From Phoronis australis (Eukaryota; Phoronida; Phoronidae): DNA of 64,000 nt. Within the stretch, counting starts at the first letter, position 1, and the number at the start of each line of letters is the position of its first letter. The stretch spans positions 500,952-564,951 of the forward strand of contig NMRA01000054.1 in assembly GCA_002633005.1 (NCBI GenBank), in the 5' to 3' direction. The position numbers were made by a program, and so were the translations under genes. Shown here one piece after another: positions 48,101 through 60,100 of this stretch. The notes under the pieces were generated by a model. That model saw nothing but the letters and a program-made list of their open reading frames with translations. It did no database searches and was not told the origin of the DNA.

Positions 48101-51100
48101 AGGTATTGAAATTATATTAACCTGCATGAAAACTGGTTCTGATCAATAAAAATTGTAGAATTTCCAAGCAATCGTACTGATTTACAAATACTCAGCAGAA
48201 AAAATTCTGTCCGTTACTTGTATATGTTCCTAAAATGCGAACTCAGCTTTTTAAATAGAACTTTGATGGATGTAATGTTTGATTTCTAAATGGGCCCAGG
48301 AAGCACTCCACTGACAGTTACTCTTAATTCTTTGCTTATATAGCACACAACATGGCAGACATGAGTGGAATTTTATTTTGTTGAAATTCTCAACAAAAAT
48401 TAAGAGTAAAGAGTAATTAAGTCTACAATTTAAAGATGTATTTGCACGCTCCTAACTATGCTAATAAATAGTAGGAACTTAACGGCATTGCTATTTCACC
48501 ATAATCTATGCTAGGTGAAGTGCAGTTGTATTCACTGACAACTTGTAAATGTGAAAACAAAAATTCTGTAAATAGGGACCTTTGCACTCGTTGGGCACCC
48601 ATGGTGTATGGAATGAGTATCCCAACTGACTGATCAGCCAGTCTGGATACAGCCTTATCAGTTTGACAGTGGCAAACCAATGTTTACATAGTCCAGCTCT
48701 CTCATTGTCTGCTTTCATCTCCAATATTTAAAATGCAATTTGCAAATGACTTTCAACAAAAGTCATGAAGCAGATGTGTTTTGTATGAAATACTTTCACC
48801 AAAAATCTTCGAATGTGGAGAAAAACAGTTGACTTTCAGAGAAATTAGACTTAACTTTCACCTGTCGATTCCTTTGTGTGACAGTAAGCTCTGACCAGCT
48901 TAACCACAGTATTGTGTACCAACACAAAAGGCTTGTTTGACAAGATTAATGGAGCGTGGTTCTACTTTAGATCATGATAGTGAAAATTTCTTTCGATTTT
49001 TACACTCAGGAGAATGGTACCGCATGCTAATGATATACCTCGCAGGTTCACATAGCCCACATCATGCAGTGTTACGGTAAAGTCGCACGATTTTCGGACA
49101 CTGAAAGTTAATTCCAAATTTGGGTTTCCGCTAGTATCCGAATTTCGTGGGTGTACATTATTTCGATGAGTGGTCGTAGTATCAACATTGCTGGCTCGGT
49201 CATTTGATACCAGTGTAATTGCAGGTCAATGTGACTCAAATGGTCTGCGCAATTAATTTTTGAAAATCTGGCTTTCCCAATCAGAAATGTGCATTGTCGA
49301 CGCACAAAGACCGTTCCCGACAAGTACCTCAATATGAAATATTCGGCTTGCATTGCCGATGCTCAAAAACTGTTCTCGGCAAGTGACGGAATCTTTTCAA
49401 AAATGTGCTATCTCACTTTAAATATCGGGCTGCGTTGTGAAAAGAGTCTTGAATTCCCGGTGACAAATATGGGTTTTCCAATGTGGGGGTCTGGTTTGCG
49501 TTGTTGACGCACATGAAATGTTGTAGACAACCGATTTTCTTTTGTAAAAATGCATTTTCTCAATAAAAAAATGTCGAGTTTGCGCTGTCAATGCATGGTT
49601 TCCCAATAAAAAGCTGGACTTGCGTATTCGACGCACAAAGAGGGTTCCCGACCATCAAAACATGCGCTTTCTCAATTTTAACGAATTCCATTAAACGTAA
49701 CAGTAATGGATGTGGGAACGAGTTCAATGAAGAAAGAGATAAAAAATGACGAGAACATAGTATATAGTTATGTTTGTTAAACGTATCCATGCATTGTCTG
49801 CTGGTTACAAACCGAAACGCAAGTTAACTCTGACACGTTTATTTCCATATCAACAGAAAGCTCAGTTTCAACATGAAAACTTCGAAGGAACAATTACTCA
49901 AAATAGCTTACAAAGACAATGATAGTAAAATGAGTAGTTTCTCATCGACTCGTGATCCCCATTCGTCGTCCTGGATGGAACTTGATGAAGATTTGATATC
50001 ACAACCTACATAAATATGAACAATATACATTTTCAACACTTCTGCAACAAATTCACTGTCATCACTTTCATTAATCATCACAATTATTTATAATTGTCCA
50101 CATTGCTGTTCACTGTCAACTGTCACAGGGAACATACACCCAACAGTCCCCACAGTCACCAGCATGATTAAATGTAGTCAATATTTTCCATTACGTTGAA
50201 AATTTAAAGTTCTTTAACAACATAGAATACACTTATTATCCACTCCGTCATCATTTATATCATCATTATTGTCATCAAAAGTTGTTTTTTGACTGAGACA
50301 CGTGCTCAAAAAGTCTGGACAGTCACACAACATAGAACATGGCATGCCTGACTTCAAACAAGAGCACATTTTTTTACTACAACCACTTCTTTTACTCGTG
50401 CCATTAACATTTTTCATGACATTTTCTGGGGCTAAAGGCAGAGTCATCCACAAGCCACCCATTACCAACTGGAGATGGTGCACCAACATACTGTTGCAAG
50501 ACTCGTTTGTGAATGGCACACGGGTAGTTTGCTCTTTTAGCATGTAACAACAAACAATCATGATGAGGAGGCAGATCACCGATTTCAACCTGAATATGTG
50601 GTAGTGTGTTTTGTTAACTGTTGATGACTTGCCGTACAGCTTGCATACAAATGGCTCTTATGTCTTCCATGAGTTAACCAGGAAACACAAATTTTGACCC
50701 CAACTTTAATGGCAAAGAAAAAGTTAAAAAGAAATCTTTGCAAGCCTGCATCCTACCCAAAATAAAAAAGTTTTGACAACCTGAATACCGTTTCATCTAA
50801 ACACCTTGTTACAGTAATCCTATTTAACTGAAATACATGTAGATAACCAAAATGCTCTTCACCTTAGCACACAGTATGGCCAACAACTGAAATTTCATTT
50901 TGTCTACGTGCTCAGCAAAAATAAGCATTAAGAGAAATGAACATCATTACAAGCATTGATTGCACAGTGCAGCTGCCTTCAAACAATTTAAAACATAGAA
51001 ACATTTTTATCATCCTTAATACAGTAGTTCAGCCTTTAAAAATAGAGGAATGGTCATGTTGGAAATAGTTTTTGTTTGAAATTAAAAAGCGTCTTCTTTA

Positions 51101-54100
51101 TCGAAGAGCTAAAATTTCATTTGACTTCCTATTTTAAATAGCGCATAATTGGAAGAGTAAACATTTTCCTTCGCTAAAAACTCCAAATCAAAATCTTCAA
51201 AACGTGAGACACTGAAATCTGCGCAACCTTTGAATTTTCAAGATAAATGAATTACAGAACACAGGCAATATTTCCATTTCTATATTTCTCAAATTCCAAG
51301 CACTGCTCATGATTTTACATAAAAGGGTCTCAAAATAAGCTTAGAAATTCATAAAAAGCAGTGCTAATCACTCACATGTAGGTAAAAACTACTGCCAGTA
51401 AATTTGAGATTGAGACCACTATTACCACAAATTTATCAAGCAAAATAATTTTTGTAGTGTAACCTAAACTAAAGATTATTTGCCATAAATGACACCTTTT
51501 CAAATTAAGAATAGGTAGGCCTATTTACAATTGAATTTTTGGAACTGATATAGGTTTTCAACTTTTCTTTTGTTTGTGAGGTTCCAATGTGATGAAATTT
51601 GATTTGTGGCAAATGGTTCATTGTGGTGGCCAGACATATACGGTTAAAAGTAAATGTAACTGACAGTGACAATCTCCTTAATTTTCTCGTTGGCTCAACA
51701 TTATTTCCATCATCAGCTTGGTCTCTTCTTCTTTTTTAAGAGTTCTTTCAATTTTTGTTATATCTGTTAAGTGTCTACTGCTTGTGATAGAAGCATGCGC
51801 ACACCAAGCCTAAAAATGGGGGGCTAGAGTTTTTGAGAATGTGGACATTCAAGATTCACGGGATACTTCAGAGCTACGAATTGTGCGTTTGCCGAATTTT
51901 GGTAGTTCCTGCCTTTTTAGTGAACTTTTGTCTCGTTTTCTACTGTTTCGGAGTTTTTGTTTCTGAGGCTGACCTTTTTACCCACTTTACCAAATGGGGA
52001 AGGCTCGTTCAAGCCCAGCCCCCCCACCCCTAGGTGCGCGCATAACAAGAACTCTGTATTTTCACAAAAACTTAAAAATTTGTCAGCAATGATACTGATC
52101 TTACACTCAATGTTGATACGTTTGTTTGCAGTAGCCTTAGTCTTAGACAGGTAATACCAGAAAATTCCAGCTCAGAAATTTGAGCAGAACCTGACACATA
52201 TGCTGCAAGGGCAGACATCTTGCCAGTCTATTGTGAAGTCGCACACTCATTCAATAATTCATGGTTCCAGCAGAGTCCTAGCCGTCCCAAAATTGTTCTT
52301 TGGGAAACACAAAATGATTCAGGAATGTGTCAAGAATTGTTTCAGTATGATGACACTCGTGGCCACTTGATTTGGCTTTCCTCAATTCCTAACTGCTGCC
52401 TGTTGGTTTTTGAGCCTTGGTCCTTGATAATTGTCTATTACTTGCACACCCATCCAAGAATTAATACTATCCAATGTAGTCGGTAGCAGTAAGCAAGCTA
52501 GCTACGCCAGCAGGATAACATCAACTGACTGTCCTCTGATGAATGTTTTCATGGCCAAGCAGACGACTTTTGAAGGGGAAAGGTATGGACACAATAATTT
52601 CCTGGCATTTGATTGGTTGTTCGGATCATTTTGCACTGACACCTGGTGGCAACACATTAGTTGAGGTTATATTTTTTCCAACATTTAAATTAAAATTCTA
52701 ACTAAACGTGCAAGTGTATTCTTGGGAACTTTTTTTTGAAATTGACTTTTGAACATCTGTAGATGGTTTAATGCAAAGTTCCCATTGCCCCCACAAAGTG
52801 GCCACGGAGGTGAAAGATAGGAGAGCTGGGACTGATGGCCTAACTGGGCAGATCACGACTGTTATAAGTATCGATTAGTGACGACCTGAAAACAAAAACG
52901 AAAACATTCAATTTGGGACAGCGTGAACTCATGAAGGATGTAAACTAGGCAATTCAAGAACTGGTCTACTATTTCTATACTTAATTTTCTTTCTTAATAT
53001 ATACTTAAGCAATTACAATCCATCTATGTCGACCGTTTTCATTTCATTGCGTCATATATTTGCTACAGATACGGAAAATAGTTCTTCCTACGCTGATGGA
53101 CGCTACACACTTCTGCTAACATTTAAAGTATGAACAGTCGCGAGTTTACTGAAGTCTGAAGTACAGAAATGTTATTGAAAAATAGCAGTGACTATCTGAA
53201 GAGGGGAATACATAACAAAATAAAATATGGAAACACCAAACAAAAATCAAAACAACATTTACCTGTTGCAATAACGCCTTAAACGCGAACGTACTGACAG
53301 ACTTGCATGAACATAATGTTAGTTGAACATGATAGAAGACAAAAACCGTCTCAATGAAATTTTCATGGTTTACAGGTTTAAGAAGATCCACCGTAGATTT
53401 CCGTATATAGATCCAGCAGAATATATGCTCAATTTGCGTATCTTAAATTTTTTTCCTAAAATATCTGATGCATATCTGAGAATATAAATGCATGCTTGAA
53501 ATCTAAATATAATGTTATTCCCACTAGGATATAATTAGGGTGAGCTACAGTTTTCATGTATTCGGCATTGCCGAGTATAGGCCCTGAACTCTGCTGGTGT
53601 ATTTTTACATTGACGTTTGATTTCCCGAAATTATATGCGGAAATTGCTGGTAATACTTCCTAAAATTAATCACCATTGCTGCAAGTAAGGCATCACCTCA
53701 GGTAAAAATAGAACAATAATAATAAGCAATGTAACAGTCATCTCTTTCGAATCAAACACAATTTTAATTGTTAAAAATACACTTACAGCTGAAATGCCTC
53801 TAAAACTATCTTAAGCAATAAAAAAGCATGGTCTGTAGTTTAAAATCACGTTTCTTTATTGTCTCAAAACTATAAGTGAAGGCGGTGACACGGACAAGGA
53901 GACAAGCTTCTGTGGAAAGTAGATATGGCCCCGGGTCAGAAACACCTATCAGGTTCCACACCCGCTGCATCGTACTCCAGGTTCTGTATTCTTGCTAGCC
54001 TACCCCTAGGACCACAAGAAACGACTACCAAATCTGATTCAACTGACTTGTCATTTTTCGAAATGATTGGTGGAGGATTTTCTTAGTCGCCGCAGACAGA

Positions 54101-57100
54101 GAGTGTCACAGGGTCCCGGTGTCCTTGTCGGGATTCATCTCAATCTCGGAACACCGTGGACCAGGTTGTTGTACCTCAGACGGTTCAAGGCGCGAAATAA
54201 CACGATCACAAGTAAATAGACCAGTGGATGAGTGAGCAAGCAAAATTGGATAGCGGCAAGTTCAACCTTTTTTAGGTTTACATAGGGGTAAAGCTCCTAA
54301 ACCTTAGGACTTCGCTAAAAAGCAAGAATTCATGAAATTATGTGATATATTGTGTATTTTATATGAAAACATGATTTTGTCTAGATTTTTCTATTCCCAC
54401 GACAGCTACTGAACTCTAGTCTGTATCCAGAGGTGCATTAGGGTGAGAATCTCACGAGCACGCTAGACTGAAGACTTCGAGACGTAAATTGGTTAGGTAT
54501 TGCAAGCGAAAATCACACCAGCTTCTTTAGCGAGATACATCTGCGATGCTTAGAGAGCAACAGAGAATTTGTAAGGGTAGTGAAGCGTGGTTACATTAGT
54601 TTTTGATATGTGCTATAGTACAGGGACTTACACAACATAGGGCAGGGATGCAATGTCTCTGTAACAATTACGTGTGCGCCGCGCGCCGTTCTGAGTGCTG
54701 GGCCTTGCACTGCTAAACACATTACACGAATGAGCACTACCAAGAAGACACTGAAAAATGAAGACGTTTGAACAGAACTACATACAGATTTTTAATGAAA
54801 AATTTTCGTTTCAACCCAAAAATGCGTTGTTGTCAGAAGCACTGAATGCTGTATGAAGACAGTGGTGACTCATTCCTTGCTAACTGTCCTATTCAAAATT
54901 ATTCAGCAAGCCCAGAACGGCTGCACGAAGGTTTCAATCATTCGCCAGAATGCAGGTAAGTAGCAGCATTAACTCATTGTCCGACGATAGTTCATCGACT
55001 GAAGATCGAGGAATGGAAGTATAAAACCTTCCATGCATGACGAAGCCTCCGTCGGTTGGACTCACGCAGTGTGCGACTTAATTGTGTTTGCTTTGTAACC
55101 AGGGCCCGGTCTCCAATCTCCGTACTCAGACTCATACTCATACTCGAGATTTCATACTCAAAATCGTGCTCACTGGAGTCGTACTCAAAAAAGCGTATCT
55201 AATGTCGGATTTCGAGTAGACTCCAAACGTACTCAAATCTGACTCTCATACTCGAGTTGCTATGGAACTCTTTATGATGTGAAATGCAAAATCACGCAAA
55301 GCCGCGCTGATTCATCGCTTCCTATTGGAATAGACCACCCCAAGAACTAGGCCTACATTATCGTCTGCTGTCGCTACAACTACAAGAGTATGTCTATAAC
55401 GTGGAATTTTGAGTGTTCTGTAACTGTTATTCATTTTTTAGTTTCAATAAATATTCTTATGCCATTTCTTTGATACACTTGGCAAATTATTAAGCTTTAC
55501 TTCTTGAGTTCCTCACCCAGTCCCGAAAATGTCTTAAGAAATATGTAACAGCTTATCACATTACATCTCTGTTGCTAATTCAGTCTTGACATAAACCCAT
55601 TGCTGTGTAGGCCTACGCTGATGTCAAACTTTGATACTGTATCTTTGTATTTTACTGGGATGTATCAAGTGAGTTGACATTTGGCACGTGAGTTAAAAAA
55701 CAATACTTGTGCAGGCATTCAGAGTTCACCAGTGGCAGTGAACGGGACGAGACGTCTACTTAGAAATCGGCAAACAAAATCTGGAATTCCGTTTGTGGAT
55801 TGAGGAATTATAGATGACTAAGTTATGATGAGAAATGTACCTCGTCTTTTGGAAACCCTACAAAACGTAGGCACACATACCGAAATAAGGGCAGCACAAA
55901 CTTCTCACACGACTTTTCCCACAACTGCTTTCGACGCTTGTTATGACTCGCCGACAAAGGATTACAATGCGCCTGTTGCCAGGAATTGTAGAGGTAGAAT
56001 GGCGGCCATAACATACAGTGATAAGGCGGGTTAATAAGGTGAAGAATAAGAAGATTTAAGATGAAAACTATTATCTCTGAACTGAAATTGAAGTGCTGAG
56101 ATACGGTAAGAGGACTTATTTTTTTAGATTTGCTGTGTTTCTTGGTTCCCTTTCGATATTTTGTTCTCTGGCTCGTATTTATTTTCGAGTACGATTTCAA
56201 GCACACTGCCATACCAAACTTGAAATTTAGAGCATATACTCGGAATTTTTACTCAAAATCGTACTCGAAATATGGATGAAATACACTTCGCTTCGAGTAT
56301 ACTCGAAAATTGAGTACGTGCTCGAAATTTCGAGTACAGATTTTTCGAGTATGACATTGAATACACCAAAGCTGAGTCTGTACTCGAGTTGAGTATGAAG
56401 TGTGAGTTTGAGCATGATTCGAGTCTGAGTACGGAGATTGGAGACCGGGCCCAGCTTTACTTTGGCTACGTCTCATTTGGCTGCTGCTGTTCACTATCTA
56501 CACTACTTTGAACGCTTGATATCCCACGAACAGACTTGCCTGTAGCTTATTTTGTATGGGGGCCCAAACAAAAAATATTTCTCATCGCGTCAAGGATAAA
56601 ATCCAGACACATCGTCGGGAGATTTTAGCCACTGACAAGGGCATTTGCAAAGGCCAGGATGTTATAAAAATAAAAATGTTTCGTAAACACGCAAGTTGAA
56701 GTCAGGCGTGCAAGTTCAATGTCACAATCGAAAGTCGAACAGCACGGTCTAATTAAACTAGAGCACTTGTTATGCTACAACGAAGATGCAGCCTTCAGAG
56801 TATTTCCCGTATTTTCATCAGAAATTTTCGTCATAGGGGACTCGGTGATTCTTTTCATAGCTAAAGCGCCAAACACAAGCTAAACGCAAGACAATCGAGT
56901 AACGGTCATGACATCGTCAAGACAAGGTAAAAATTACAAAACCCGCGTTATTAATACCGATTCTCAGATTCAAGCCTTAGAGTAGTAATCATCTGTTGAA
57001 GGCTTTAGTGACACGGGAGTTGCGTCGATCCCAAATTACTGCACTTCTGAAATTTTCCTTGTCCGAAAGTTGCGGACAAAAATCCGACGTTTATGACATT

Positions 57101-60100
57101 GTCTGAAATTTGAGGATCATTGAAAAACAGTTTTTGGACCTTGTACGAATTTCGTGGACTACGAAAAACTCATTTCGGAAATATTTCTTCTTGGTCGAAA
57201 ATGGCGGGCCGTCCGAAAATCGCGCGACTTTACCGTATCCCCAGCATCATATCATGATACATACTGGTCACGATTTAATGATTTGCGGCGAATCATATTT
57301 GCCACAAAACTTGTTGTTAAAAAATTTGGCAATTTTCAACCTACCACATATCCACATCATGGCTATCGTAATCGTTCGGGTTAACGCCCTGGGCGGTTAA
57401 ATTGGCGAATCCAAAAAATCGGGGGAGGGCGGTTAACCGAGCAGTGGGCGCTTAAATCGAAAATCCACCTAAAGTAGGGGATGGGCGGTTAACCGACATA
57501 CAACCGCCCTGGGCGGTTAATCTTACCTGGCGATCTAAATCCCGACATGTCAATCATACCCAGAACGCGTAGCCCTTTTCAAAGAGCTTTATCGTCACGT
57601 CGCCAAATGACTGTGAAAACGTCATAACAGCGGATGATCCCAACAAAGGTTCTCTTGCCCTCAGATTAGTCATTCACTATTAAATTTACAAAATTGCTGA
57701 GTAATAGCCCCGTGCTGTCCTGCGGTGCGCAGACGACCAGTGACCACGCAGCCTCCACTAGAATTAAAACTGTTTCAAGATGTGACCCTGCTAAGTGCGC
57801 GCGTGCAAGCTTCACGTGTTGCAGAGGTCAGACATCAAATTTATGGTTACAGTCTCGTACTATATGTAGCTGTCAAGTTCTGAGTCAGAGAGCAGTTTTA
57901 AAATTGGTTGTAATAAAAGTTTGAAAAACTTAACTCTGCTGTTTTTTGTGCTTGGGATGTTATAGTCGACACTGACCGTGACTCAATGACATTTTCAGCG
58001 TATGGTTCTGCGGCTAGCTGTCTTATCTCGACAGCCCGGCATTGCTCTCTTGCCGTTGCGCCAAACATGCTATGCAAAGAAGTAAGACAAGGATCGGGGG
58101 TGGTGGAGCCAGTCGTCGATCAAGAATAAAATTTCAAGCAACTGCATAAATATGTTACAAAATGTCAGAAAACAGCAATGTTTCAATTCATTATTCTAAA
58201 CGATCACCTTACCAAATTTCGTGGTGGAAAAACATTTATTTTTCATGCAAGATGTCCANNNNNNNNNNNNNNNNNNNNNNNNNNNNNNNNNNNNNNNNNN
58301 NNNNNNNNNNNNNNNNNNNNNNNNNNNNNNNNNNNNNNNNNNNNNNNNNNNNNNNNNNNNNNNNNNNNNNNNNNNNNNNNNNNNNNNNNNNNNNNNNNNN
58401 NNNNNNNNNNNNNNNNNNNNNNNNNNNNNNNNNNNNNNNNNNNNNNNNNNNNNNNNNNNNNNNNNNNNNNNNNNNNNNNNNNNNNNNNNNNNNNNNNNNN
58501 NNNNNNNNNNNNNNNNNNNNNNNNNNNNNNNNNNNNNNNNNNNNNNNNNNNNNNNNNNNNNNNNNNNNNNNNNNNNNNNNNNNNNNNNNNNNNNNNNNNN
58601 NNNNNNNNNNNNNNNNNNNNNNNNNNNNNNNNNNNNNNNNNNNNNNNNNNNNNNNNNNNNNTCAAGTAATATAACGGCCTCTTTCAATATGCATCTCGTT
58701 TTTTATGGCCAAAGATAGTGGCGGTATTCAGCACGCACGTAGGGCCTACGTGTGAGTCACCTGTCAATCACATGTTGGTGTCAAGGTAACAGGCACTCCA
58801 AAGTGTGGGAACTTGCGCACGTGCACCACTACAAATCAGTCACACATAGCGACAGTCCGACGAAGTAACAAAACTTAAACGGGCGTGACTATGTACTTTT
58901 AAGCTGTTGTTACGAAAGACCCAGTTCTTTACGATATTCCTCCGTTGCCAATGTTCCCCAAAACTGCGATGTCAAGTCTATTCCCATATTTCCCGGCTCG
59001 ATGCTCCCTTAAAGCCCATCCCTGTAACTAGCTGTGTGAATCTCCTACTATCATCAAGCAGTCTACGTCGTAGATATTTCAGACTCGAATGGTAAGAATT
59101 TTTGTTAAGGCTGAAAATGGCCAATGTATAAACAAAATTATTCTGGATGGCTAAAAAGGGGATGTGGAAACAATAATTCACACAGTCACGCTTACGTGGG
59201 GGCTGACGCAAGAAATAGTAAAGAACAGCCAGCGACATTAGTTACATCTGCTAACCAGTTTGACTGAGATGCAATAAGCGAAAAACAAAATTTGACTAGC
59301 CTTTTTTATTACTTCAAGATCATACACAAACATACATTATTGCCAACGTTTGAATTCAGAAATCGACAGGCAGCAACGAAATCGGTAACCCAGTAAGGCA
59401 CTTGTACTGTCCCTTCGGTCGCCCCACATCCTCCATAACCCGGCAGTTATATTCATAAAAATATTGAGAATTTGACATCTTTCCTTAATAGAATCTGGAG
59501 GGTTGGCAAAACCATTGTCACATTTCTCTGGCCTGATTTTTTCGAATATATGTTTTATCTAGTGCACTGCAGAGGGAAACTCAGCGCGGCAGACAAAGTC
59601 GCTGAAAGCGGAAGTTCTGACGCCGGCGGCGTTCTTAAACTTTGCAAACAAGGGAAGAAAATAAAGTGACAAAAAGGTTCAAGTATTATATTTTGAAGTG
59701 AGTTCATGACCCAAGACAATAACTCGTTACCTGTATTGTAATTCAGATTGCTAAACCACCGTCTCGGAGTCCCGGCGTCGTTGCACTCCTTGTCATCATC
59801 GATCTTTTTCTAAAAGTCGGGGAATCGCCCGTTTCCTTAGAACTAGGCGCTAAATCTTCATTCTTTAAAAGTCGGGGATGGGCGCTTAACTGAGAGGTGG
59901 GCGCTTAACAGGAAATCTTCAAAAATCGCAGGGGGGCGGTTAACCGCGCAGTGGGCGGTTAAATCGAAAATCCACTTAAAGTCGGGGGTGGGCGGTTAAC
60001 TGAGCATGGGCGTTAACCCGAACGATTATCGTAATTTGGTCAACCAATCACAGAGACAAGGAATTAGCCTCCAAGTTGCACTTGAAGCTTGATTTATAGT

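Larger units (their letters stand above)
49075..57235. mobile_element. Candidate 8.2-kb TA-flanked DNA transposon
   Basis: The left end CGGTAAAGTCGCACGATTTT (then CGGAC) is matched by the inverse at the right end with one mismatch over 25 bp. Both ends are flanked by TA. The left subterminal region has about five degenerate repeats of about 75 bp (49260-49680). The minus strand inside carries the CxC-tail pseudogene. Younger elements sit inside. The two ends could instead belong to two separate elements. Confidence 0.45.

Noticed and set aside
55823-56212. 129-codon minus-strand frame considered as a THAP-type zinc finger
   Set aside because: The Cys and His spacing does not fit the C2CH pattern. 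It overlaps an 'open' plus frame inside a transposon, so I cannot assign it.
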